In this document: one piece after another, positions 1 through 5,003 of the stretch
Layout of the letters: each line of letters begins with the position of its first letter
How positions within the stretch are numbered: the first letter of the stretch is position 1
Assembly (NCBI GenBank): GCA_023431205.1
Contig: JAEYXQ010000139.1
Location: 1-5,956 of the forward strand
Length of the DNA: 5,956 nucleotides
Origin: Pseudomonadota bacterium
GTDB taxonomy: Bacteria > Pseudomonadota > Alphaproteobacteria > Rhizobiales > Devosiaceae
Reading direction: 5' to 3'
Notes under the pieces: generated by a model
Told to the model about the DNA's origin: nothing
Seen by the model: only the letters and a program-made list of their open reading frames with translations
Database searches by the model: none
Made by a program: the position numbers and the translations under genes

Positions 1-178
1 CGCTTCGGCCCCGGGCTGCACCGTGCCGCAACTGGCCTCGGTCACCGGCTGGCAGCAGGTCGGCTCGCAGCTGCAGCTCTATGATGAAAACGGCAACATC
101 GCTGCTTTCCTTGCCCCTTCCAGCGGCCGTTACATCGGCACCATGGGCGGCGGCCAGCCGGTCTCCATGCAGCGCTGA
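1..178 (+). CDS. C-terminal part of a protease inhibitor Inh/Omp19-like secreted protein (partial, 5' end outside window)
   Basis: The frame beginning at base 2 is open from the window edge to a TGA at 176-178 and gives 58 residues. It opens with a short Cys-containing stretch (APGCTVPQL). A Trp (TGWQQV), a beta-strand pattern ending in LQLYDENGN, and a closing SGRYIGTMGGGQPVSMQR follow. The order Cys, Trp, L.L.D..G, SGRY.G, G.PV.. and a basic end is the pattern of the last half of the Inh/AprI/Omp19 beta-barrel domain, known for periplasmic or outer-membrane inhibitors of metalloproteases and other proteases. From memory, Brucella carries omp19 close to mdh-sucCD, so the neighbourhood supports the call. 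The signal peptide or lipobox would be upstream and cannot be seen. The family call rests on pattern recognition of a fragment; another small beta-barrel lipoprotein is possible. Confidence 0.62.
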   Translation, partial: ASAPGCTVPQLASVTGWQQVGSQLQLYDENGNIAAFLAPSSGRYIGTMGGGQPVSMQR

Positions 179-186
179 TCGCTCCG

Positions 187-210
187 GAGCCGGTCGCAAG
201 GCCGGCTCTT
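187..210 (+). terminator. Hairpin with GCAA tetraloop, probable terminator of the upstream gene
   Basis: GAGCCGGTC (187-195) pairs with GGCCGGCTC (200-208) around the loop GCAA (196-199). This is a 9-bp stem with one U-G wobble, closed by a GNRA-type tetraloop. It begins 8 nt after the stop codon of the inhibitor-like gene and is followed by TTGCGTTT, a weak, interrupted T-run. Position and shape fit an intrinsic terminator. The poor T-tract means it could instead be a 3'-end stabilising hairpin. Confidence 0.6.
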
Positions 211-292
211 GCGTTTCAGCGGCCACCCCTCGCTTGCCGCCACTTCACTCGGGCTTGACCCCGGCGCAACCATCCGCCACACCGCACCCCCG

Positions 293-385
293 TAGACCTC
301 ATGGTGAGCTTGTCGAACCACGAGGTTGGTGACCCGAGGCTTCGGCGCGCACGACCTCGTCCTTCGACAGGCTCAGGATGAGGTC
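293..385. repeat. Two-hairpin palindromic intergenic repeat, copy 1
   Basis: Left hairpin 296-326 starts ACCTCATGGT and ends ACCACGAGGT. Right hairpin 354-384 starts ACCTCGTCCT and ends AGGATGAGGT. Each has a 10-position stem with one A-C or G-U position, and an 11-nt loop. The two are near-inverted copies separated by 27 nt (327-353). Loops GAGCTTGTCGA and TCGACAGGCTC are fully complementary if one G-U is allowed, so the unit could also fold as one long hairpin. A second copy lies at 2758-2844: the right hairpins are identical over 31 nt and the left ones differ at 2 of 31. The element resembles REP/BIME-type dispersed repeats; I recognise the core TTCGACAGGCTCAGGATGAGG as common in alphaproteobacterial genomes. 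Its right end runs into the start region of zapE. Confidence 0.88.
380..383 (+). promoter_or_regulatory. Shine-Dalgarno (GAGG) of zapE, located inside the repeat
   Basis: GAGG at 380-383 stands 9 nt before the ATG at 393 and is the best ribosome-binding match for that start. It lies inside the right arm of the palindromic repeat, within the stem of the 354-384 hairpin, so folding of the leader would hide it. A competing start, ATG at 378, is also inside the repeat, with ACAGG at 367-371 as a possible site. ATG 393 is preferred because the coding sequence then begins outside repeat-derived DNA. Confidence 0.5.
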
Positions 386-392
386 CGCTGAG

Positions 393-1532
393 ATGCCTCA
401 GGCGACGAACACTCCCGTCCGCTCCGCCTACGACGCTTTGGTGAGCCGCGGCGCCGTCACCCCGGATCCGGCCCAGCGCGACGCCGTCGCCGAGTTCGAC
501 CGCGTGCTTGCCGAACTGACGGCGACCAGGCCCTCCGGCTTCTTCGCTCGTTTCTTCGACAAGCCCGAACCGGTGCGCGGCCTCTACCTCCATGGCGAGG
601 TCGGCCGCGGCAAGACCATGCTGATGGACCTGTTCTTTGCCGCCGTGCCGCTGACGGAGAAGCGCCGGGTGCATTTCCACGAGTTCATGGATGAGGTGCA
701 TGCGGGCATTGCTGCCTTCCGCAAATCCGCCAGGGGCCGCGACGACGATGCCGACCCGGTGGAGGCGGTGGTCCGTCCGATGCTCAAGGGCGGGCTGCGC
801 CTCTTGTGCCTCGACGAATTCCACGTTCACGACATCACCAATGCCATGCTGCTCTACCGGCTGTTCGACAAGCTGTTTGCCGGCGGCGTGACGCTGGTGG
901 CGACCTCCAACGTCGTGCCCAACGAACTCTACAAGGACGGGCTGAACCGGCAGCTCTTCCTGCCCTTCATCGAGCTGTTGAAGCAACGCGCCGTGGTCGC
1001 CGCCCTGCCCGCGGCGCAGGATTACCGGCGCCTCAAGTTTGCCGGCCAGCACGTCTATGCCTTTGGCACCGGCCCGGAGGTGCGGGCCACCATGGACCGG
1101 CTCTGGCTGAGGATCACCGGTGGCGAGCCGGGGGAACCCGGCACCGTCGAGAGCATCGGCCGCCAGATCCGCGTTCCGCTCACCGCCATGGGCGCCGCCC
1201 GCTTCGGCTTTGGCGACCTGTGCGACAAGCCGCTCGGGACTCGCGACTTCGTGCGCATCGCCCACCAGTTCGATTCCGTGGTCATCGATGACGTCCCGCA
1301 GATGGACCGCACCCGCTCCGACGCGGCCAAGCGTTTCATCCTGCTGATCGACTCCCTCTATGATCGCGGGGTGAAGCTCGGCGCCAGTTTCGCCGTCCCT
1401 CTCGATCAGCTCGGCAAGGACGACCGCACCGCCTTCGAGTTCCAGCGCACCGTCTCGCGCCTGACCGAGATGCAGTCCGAGGAGTATCTCGAAAAGGCCC
1501 TGCGGGATTCACCGGGCAACGCCCCCACCTAA
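393..1532 (+). CDS. zapE: ZapE / AFG1-family P-loop ATPase
   Basis: With the start at 393 the protein has 379 residues, normal for the family; the in-frame ATG at 378 would add five residues encoded by repeat DNA. Visible motifs, numbered from 393, are Walker A GEVGRGKT (68-75, Lys74), the family signature VHFHEFMDEVH (93-103), and Walker B LLCLDEF with Asp141-Glu142. A sensor-1 region TSN (Asn173) leads into LYKDGLNRQLFLPFI, whose Arg186 sits where an arginine finger is expected. These are the features of AFG1/LACE1 ATPases. The bacterial member ZapE is known in E. coli as an ATPase that affects FtsZ rings under stress or low oxygen; mitochondrial AFG1 acts in inner-membrane protein quality control. 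There is no signal peptide or membrane segment, so it is probably cytoplasmic and membrane-associated at most. Its position upstream of mdh is, as I recall, common in Hyphomicrobiales. The family call is firm; the cell-division role here is inherited by homology. Confidence 0.93.
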   Translation: MPQATNTPVRSAYDALVSRGAVTPDPAQRDAVAEFDRVLAELTATRPSGFFARFFDKPEPVRGLYLHGEVGRGKTMLMDLFFAAVPLTEKRRVHFHEFMDEVHAGIAAFRKSARGRDDDADPVEAVVRPMLKGGLRLLCLDEFHVHDITNAMLLYRLFDKLFAGGVTLVATSNVVPNELYKDGLNRQLFLPFIELLKQRAVVAALPAAQDYRRLKFAGQHVYAFGTGPEVRATMDRLWLRITGGEPGEPGTVESIGRQIRVPLTAMGAARFGFGDLCDKPLGTRDFVRIAHQFDSVVIDDVPQMDRTRSDAAKRFILLIDSLYDRGVKLGASFAVPLDQLGKDDRTAFEFQRTVSRLTEMQSEEYLEKALRDSPGNAPT

Positions 1533-1554
1533 CCTCCCCCGCTTGCGGGGGAGG
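1533..1554. repeat. Perfect GC-rich hairpin directly after zapE (CCTCCCCC/GGGGGAGG type)
   Basis: CCTCCCCCGC (1533-1542) and GCGGGGGAGG (1545-1554) are perfect inverse complements separated by TT. As RNA this gives a 9-bp stem closed by the stable tetraloop CUUG. It begins at the base after the zapE stop codon. No T-run follows (GACCGATC), so it is a poor classical terminator, though a stem this strong may slow polymerase or protect the 3' end. The same core recurs at 1602-1621, which marks it as one of the dispersed GC-rich palindromes common in alphaproteobacteria. Confidence 0.72.
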
Positions 1555-1596
1555 GACCGATCTGCGTGTGGGATGAGATCCTGGCCCAACCACGAT

Positions 1597-1629
1597 CCAC
1601 CCCTCCCCCTTCAGGGGGAGGCTGGGTGG
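1597..1629. repeat. Second GC-rich hairpin of the same type, with outer stem
   Basis: The inner stem CCTCCCCCT (1602-1610) pairs perfectly with AGGGGGAGG (1613-1621). The outer CCACC (1597-1601) pairs with GGTGG (1625-1629), leaving a 3-nt bulge CTG (1622-1624). The total is 14 bp. The motif CCACCC-CTCCCCCTTCAGGGGGAG-GCTGGGTGGG resembles widespread intergenic repeats of alphaproteobacteria, where many copies per genome are usual. It lies 47 nt after the first hairpin and 155 nt before mdh. Because both share CCTCCCCC/GGGGGAGG, the 5' arm of one can also pair with the 3' arm of the other. Confidence 0.7.
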
Positions 1630-1773
1630 GGGCCCGGCAACAACCGGAACCCCACTTTGCCCATCCGGCACCACCCCATCGCCCATCGGCAAGGGCAATC
1701 CGGCTGCTTAGACCAACGGTTCACTTGCCCGTCATGGCCGACAGGGTTAAGAGGTGCGCCAATTCAACGCAGC

Positions 1774-1778
1774 GGGGA
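1774..1778 (+). promoter_or_regulatory. Shine-Dalgarno (GGGGA) deciding the mdh start
   Basis: GGGGA at 1774-1778 precedes ATG 1785 by 6 nt. The reading frame stays open upstream to ATG 1566, and a further in-frame ATG occurs at 1734. These would add sequence translated from the GC-rich repeat and non-conserved leader. The family's N-terminus, a few residues before the GxGxxG motif, begins exactly at 1785. Confidence 0.7.
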
Positions 1779-1784
1779 TGGACT

Positions 1785-2747
1785 ATGGCGCGCAAGAAGA
1801 TTGCTCTCATCGGTGCGGGTCAGATCGGGGGCACGCTGGCGCTGCTCTCGGCACAGAAGGAGCTGGGCGACGTAGTCCTGTTCGACGTGGTGGATGGCGT
1901 GGGCGCCGGCAAGGCCCTCGATATCGCCCAGTCCGCCCCGACCCAGGGGTTCGACGTGTCGCTCAAGGGCACTTCGGCCTATGAGGACATCAAGGGCGCC
2001 GATGTGGTCATCGTCACTGCCGGCGTGCCGCGCAAGCCCGGCATGAGCCGCGACGACCTGCTCGAGATCAACCTCAAGGTGATGGAGCAGGTGGGCGCGG
2101 GCATCGCCAAGTATGCCAAGGACGCCTTCGTCATCTGCATCACCAACCCGCTCGACGCCATGGTCTGGGCCCTGCAGAAGTTCTCGGGCCTGCCCACCAA
2201 CAAGGTGATCGGCATGGCCGGCGTGCTCGACTCCTCACGCTTCGTGCATTTCATCGCCGAAGAGCTCGGCGTCTCCACCGAAGACGTCTCCGCCTTCGTG
2301 CTTGGCGGCCATGGCGACACCATGGTGCCGCTCGCCCGCTACTCCACCGTTGCCGGCATCCCGCTCACCGACATCGTCAAGATGGGTTGGATGAGCAAGG
2401 AGCGCCTCGAAGAGATCACCCAGCGCACCCGTGACGGCGGCGCCGAGATCGTCGGCCTGCTCAAGACCGGCTCGGCCTTCTACGCCCCGGCCGCCTCCGC
2501 CATCGCCATGGCCGAGAGCTACCTCAAGGACAAAAAGCGCGTGCTGCCCTCCGCTGCCTATCTCAACGGCGAATACGGCGTCACCGGCACCTATGTCGGC
2601 GTCCCCGTCGTGATCGGCGCCGGCGGTGCCGAAAAGGTCGTCGAGATTTCGCTGAACTCGGCCGAGCAGAAGGCCTTCGACAAGTCCGTCGCCGCCGTCG
2701 AGGGTCTGATCGAGGCCTGCAAGAAGATCGCGCCGAAGCTGGCGTAA
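1785..2747 (+). CDS. mdh: Malate dehydrogenase (NAD-dependent, LDH-like type)
   Basis: It oxidises malate to oxaloacetate with NAD+ in the TCA cycle and acts in the cytoplasm. The product has 320 residues, the usual length for alphaproteobacterial Mdh. The Rossmann fold opens with IALIGAGQIGGT (GxGxxG at 10-15), and Asp34 at the end of the second strand fits NAD preference. The active-site loop VPRKPGMSRDD carries Arg83, the residue typical of malate rather than lactate dehydrogenases, and Arg89. Asn121 (TNPLD), Asp149 and Arg152 (LDSSRF), and the catalytic His176 (GGHGDTMVPL) complete the set. The overall pattern (GMAGVLDSSRF, GGHGDTMV) belongs to the LDH-like, tetrameric MDH group rather than the E. 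coli-type dimeric enzyme. It stands 252 nt after zapE and 139 nt before sucC; the latter gap contains a palindromic repeat. The start at 1785 is chosen from the Shine-Dalgarno and family alignment. No oddities are seen and all key residues are present. Confidence 0.98.
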   Translation: MARKKIALIGAGQIGGTLALLSAQKELGDVVLFDVVDGVGAGKALDIAQSAPTQGFDVSLKGTSAYEDIKGADVVIVTAGVPRKPGMSRDDLLEINLKVMEQVGAGIAKYAKDAFVICITNPLDAMVWALQKFSGLPTNKVIGMAGVLDSSRFVHFIAEELGVSTEDVSAFVLGGHGDTMVPLARYSTVAGIPLTDIVKMGWMSKERLEEITQRTRDGGAEIVGLLKTGSAFYAPAASAIAMAESYLKDKKRVLPSAAYLNGEYGVTGTYVGVPVVIGAGGAEKVVEISLNSAEQKAFDKSVAAVEGLIEACKKIAPKLA

Positions 2748-2757
2748 CAAACTACCG

Positions 2758-2844
2758 TAGACCTCATGGTGAGCCCGTCGAACCACGAGGTCGCGGCCAC
2801 GGTGCTTACGACCTCGTCCTTCGACAGGCTCAGGATGAGGTCTA
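2758..2844. repeat. Two-hairpin palindromic intergenic repeat, copy 2, between mdh and sucC
   Basis: Arms TAGACCTC...GAGGTCG (2758-2793) and CGACCTCG...GAGGTCTA (2809-2844) are 36 nt each and match as inverse complements at 31 of 36 positions, with a 15-nt spacer. Each arm also folds on itself: 2761-2791 (ACCTCATGGT / ACCACGAGGT) and 2811-2841 (ACCTCGTCCT / AGGATGAGGT), each with an 11-nt loop. It begins 10 nt after the mdh stop and ends 42 nt before sucC. On an mdh-sucC transcript it would form a strong structure that could stabilise the mdh 3' end or uncouple expression of the two genes. No T-run follows, so it is not a classical terminator. Confidence 0.9.
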
Positions 2845-2886
2845 CTTCTAAATCGGCTTGGCGCCTGGCTCATCGAGAGGACTGAC

Positions 2887-4080
2887 ATGAACATCCACGA
2901 ACACCAGGCCAAGGCCCTGCTCAAGAAGTACGGCGCCCCGGTGGCCGAAGGCGTCGCCATCTTCTCGGCCGACGAAGCCGAAGCCGCCGCCCGCCAGCTC
3001 CCCGGCCCGCTCTATGTGGTCAAGTCGCAGATCCACGCCGGTGGCCGCGGCAAGGGCAAGTTCAAGGAACTCGGCCCCGAGGCCAAGGGCGGCGTCCGCC
3101 TCGCCCGCTCGGTGGAAGAGGTCGTCAGCAACGCCCGCGAGATGCTGGGCAATACCCTCGTCACCAAGCAAACCGGCGACGCCGGCAAGCAGGTGAACCG
3201 CCTCTATATCGAGGACGGCGCCGACATCGCCCGTGAGCTCTACTGCTCGCTGCTGGTCGACCGCGCCTCCGGCCGCGTCTCCTTCGTGGTCTCCACCGAA
3301 GGCGGCATGGACATCGAGGCCGTGGCTGAAGCCACCCCCGACAAGATCATCACCGTCGCCATCGACCCGACCGCCGGCGTCACCGACGCCGACGTCGCCA
3401 GCATCGCCGATGCGCTCCAGCTCGAGGCCGCCGCCCGCGAGGACGCCGTCAGGCTGTTCCCGATCCTCTACAAGGCCTTCGTCGAAACCGACATGAGCCT
3501 GCTCGAGGTCAACCCGCTGATCGTCATGCAGGACGGTCGCCTGCGCGTGCTCGACGCCAAGGTCTCGTTCGACAACAACGCCGCCTTCCGCCACGACGAG
3601 CTCAAGGAACTGCGCGACCTGTCCGAGGAAGACGCCAAGGAAATCGAGGCCTCCAAGTACGACCTCGCCTATGTCGCCCTCGACGGCAATATCGGCTGCA
3701 TGGTCAACGGCGCCGGCCTTGCCATGGCCACAATGGACATCATCAAGCTCTACGGCGCCGAGCCGGCGAACTTCCTCGATGTCGGCGGCGGCGCGTCCAA
3801 GGAGAAGGTCACCGCGGCCTTCAAGATCATCACCGCCGATCCGAACGTGGAAGGCATCCTGGTCAACATCTTCGGCGGCATCATGCGCTGCGACGTCATC
3901 GCCGAGGGCGTGATCGCCGCGGTCAAGGAAGTCGGCCTCGAGGTACCGCTGGTGGTTCGCCTCGAAGGCACCAACGTCAAGGAAGGCAAGGCCATCCTTG
4001 ATTCGAGCGGCCTCAACGTCATCTCCGCCGACGATCTCGATGACGCCGCCCAGAAGATCGTCAAGGCGATCAAGGGCTAG
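2887..4080 (+). CDS. sucC: Succinyl-CoA synthetase (ADP-forming) beta subunit
   Basis: With SucD it converts succinyl-CoA, NDP and phosphate into succinate, CoA and NTP in the TCA cycle. The beta subunit holds the nucleotide-binding ATP-grasp domain and part of the succinate and phosphate sites. The product has 397 residues, the standard length. The N-terminus MNIHEHQAKALLKKYGAPV is the classic SucC opening. The ATP-grasp segment has HAGGRGKGKFKE (50-61). Metal and nucleotide ligands are Asn209 in LLEVNPLI and Asp223 in LDAKVSFD. The C-terminal CoA-ligase domain carries GNIGCMVNGAGLAMATMD (Asn274), FLDVGGGAS (297-304) and IFGGIMRCDVIAEGV (328-342). The ribosome-binding site GAGAGG (2875-2880) is 6 nt before the ATG. 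Unusually, sucD does not follow directly: two other genes intervene. ADP versus GDP preference cannot be settled by eye. Confidence 0.98.
   Translation: MNIHEHQAKALLKKYGAPVAEGVAIFSADEAEAAARQLPGPLYVVKSQIHAGGRGKGKFKELGPEAKGGVRLARSVEEVVSNAREMLGNTLVTKQTGDAGKQVNRLYIEDGADIARELYCSLLVDRASGRVSFVVSTEGGMDIEAVAEATPDKIITVAIDPTAGVTDADVASIADALQLEAAAREDAVRLFPILYKAFVETDMSLLEVNPLIVMQDGRLRVLDAKVSFDNNAAFRHDELKELRDLSEEDAKEIEASKYDLAYVALDGNIGCMVNGAGLAMATMDIIKLYGAEPANFLDVGGGASKEKVTAAFKIITADPNVEGILVNIFGGIMRCDVIAEGVIAAVKEVGLEVPLVVRLEGTNVKEGKAILDSSGLNVISADDLDDAAQKIVKAIKG
4072..4076 (+). promoter_or_regulatory. Shine-Dalgarno (AAGGG) of the secreted-protein gene, inside the sucC 3' end
   Basis: AAGGG at 4072-4076 lies in the last codons of sucC, 8 nt before ATG 4085. 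With only four bases between the sucC stop and this ATG, ribosomes finishing sucC would be close enough for coupled re-initiation. This argues that the downstream gene belongs to the sucC transcript. Confidence 0.6.
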
Positions 4081-4084
4081 CGCC

Positions 4085-4618
4085 ATGCGCGCCTGGCTCG
4101 CCGCCACCGCTGCAGCCCTCGCGCTCTGCGCCAGCCCCGTGCTGGCGCAGAAGACCAAGAGCCCGGCTGTGCCGCAGAGCGTCGCCGCGCTTGAGGTGTG
4201 CGAGCGGTTCGCCAGTGGCGACGTGCTCGCCATCGATGATGCCAATGCCAAGGGCTGGGACGCCTACGCCACCGACAGCGAAAGCCCCTATGTCCGCTCC
4301 TACTCCGCCAGCCGCGACCTGCCGGGCATCGGCTCGGCCAATCTGTTCGCGCTGGTCGAGAGCTATCCGGACACCACCTTCGGCTATTGCCGCATCGACG
4401 TGATCGAGCCCACCGGCAGCAATGGCGAGCAGCAGATCCAGGCCATACGGTCGCTGGACCGCTATGAAGGCACGGCCGAGACGGTAGCCGACGGCAGCTT
4501 CGCCAGCCTCAAGGGCACCGGTGACGTTGGCCAGTCGCTGCTCCTGGCGCACTGGACCGAGAACACCTTCGTCATCCAGTTGACGGTCATCACGCCCACC
4601 GCCGCGGAGACGGAATGA
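4085..4618 (+). CDS. Small secreted protein of unknown function inside the suc operon
   Basis: I do not recognise the family. The product has 177 residues. It begins with a Sec-type signal peptide: MR, a hydrophobic Ala/Leu core, and SPVLA|QK, with likely cleavage after Ala21. Cys15 follows L-A-L, which is a poor lipobox, so a soluble periplasmic protein is more likely than a lipoprotein. The mature part, about 156 residues, has only two cysteines, Cys39 (LEVCERF) and Cys102 (FGYCRIDV), well placed for one disulfide. It contains a GWDAYA segment (57-62) and a beta-rich end (SLLLAHWTENTFVIQLTVIT, 151-170), and has no membrane helix after the signal. The start at 4085 is chosen because the signal peptide begins there and an SD lies 8 nt upstream; the frame stays open upstream inside sucC. 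It follows sucC by 4 nt and overlaps the cupin gene in an ATGA. The context suggests co-expression with the TCA genes but does not reveal a function. Confidence 0.85.
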   Translation: MRAWLAATAAALALCASPVLAQKTKSPAVPQSVAALEVCERFASGDVLAIDDANAKGWDAYATDSESPYVRSYSASRDLPGIGSANLFALVESYPDTTFGYCRIDVIEPTGSNGEQQIQAIRSLDRYEGTAETVADGSFASLKGTGDVGQSLLLAHWTENTFVIQLTVITPTAAETE

Positions 4619-4995
4619 TGGCTCCCGGCAAGCTCAACCTCGTCAGCGCCGCCGCGCAGCAGATCAAGGGCGTCTGGCAGCCGCATGTCGCTGGCGACGT
4701 CAACGACACCCAGATCAAGCTCGCCAAGTTCGGCGATGTCTTCGACTGGCACGCCCATGAGAGCGAGGACGAGGCTTTTCTCGTCCTCAAGGGCCGCATC
4801 GCCATCGACTTCCGCGACGAAACCGTCGAGCTCGACGAGGGCGAATTCCTGGTCGTGCCGCGCGGCACCGAGCATCGTCCCCGCTCGCTGACTCACGAAC
4901 CCATCGTGCTGATGGTGGAACCCGCCACCACGCTCAACACCGGCAACGCGGTCTCCAACAAGACTGTCACCGAACTCAATCGACTCCATTTCTAG
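4615..4995 (+). CDS. Single-domain cupin protein (probable metal-binding beta-barrel)
   Basis: The product has 126 residues from ATG 4615; a second ATG at 4618 would remove one Met. GGAG at 4606-4609 serves either. Cupin motif 1 is complete: Gly40, then HAH with His46 and His48, Glu53 and Gly60 (GDVFDWHAHESEDEAFLVLKG region). Motif 2 follows: Gly76, Pro82, Gly84 and His87 (GEFLVVPRGTEH). His46, His48, Glu53 and His87 form the usual metal-binding set, so the protein is probably an active metal-binding cupin. The tail VEPATTLNTGN is typical of a widespread group of small proteobacterial cupins annotated only as cupin domain-containing or mannose-6-phosphate-isomerase-like. There is no signal peptide, so it is cytoplasmic. 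It overlaps the upstream gene by 4 nt and precedes sucD by 8 nt. Substrate and reaction are unknown; small-molecule sensing or an isomerase or dioxygenase role are all possible. Confidence 0.93.
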   Translation: MMAPGKLNLVSAAAQQIKGVWQPHVAGDVNDTQIKLAKFGDVFDWHAHESEDEAFLVLKGRIAIDFRDETVELDEGEFLVVPRGTEHRPRSLTHEPIVLMVEPATTLNTGNAVSNKTVTELNRLHF

Positions 4996-5003
4996 GAAGC
5001 GCC

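Noticed and set aside
81..332. 83-codon + strand frame overlapping the end of the inhibitor-like gene
   Set aside because: It is out of frame with the recognisable C-terminus, runs through the terminator hairpin and the repeat, and has a low-complexity Pro/Ser/Ala composition.
293..385. Repeat copies read as CRISPR repeats or attachment sites
   Set aside because: Only two copies occur, about 2.4 kb apart, each palindromic and flanking different genes, with no regular array and no integrase.
216..1265. Open frame on the - strand opposite zapE (349 codons)
   Set aside because: It is a shadow of the zapE coding frame; its C-terminal part is a translation of the palindromic repeat (SWFDKLTMRST), a peptide that arises wherever this repeat is read through.
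1725..1753. Possible mdh promoter: TTGCCC at 1725, 17-nt spacer, TAAGAG at 1748
   Set aside because: The spacing is right, but the -10 box matches only about half of the consensus; such matches are expected by chance, so it is not reported as a feature.
1747..1770. TTAA at 1747-1750 as half of a CtrA box (TTAA-N7-TTAA)
   Set aside because: There is no second TTAA at the required spacing.
1566..1784. In-frame 73-codon N-terminal extension of mdh
   Set aside because: It translates a GC-rich repeat and a Pro/Arg-rich leader, and family members begin just before the GxGxxG motif; a good Shine-Dalgarno precedes ATG 1785.
2848..4251. Long open frame on the - strand opposite sucC (467 codons)
   Set aside because: It mirrors the GC-rich third positions of sucC, is rich in Asp, Gly, Val and Ala with no recognisable domain, and overlaps a certain gene over its full length.
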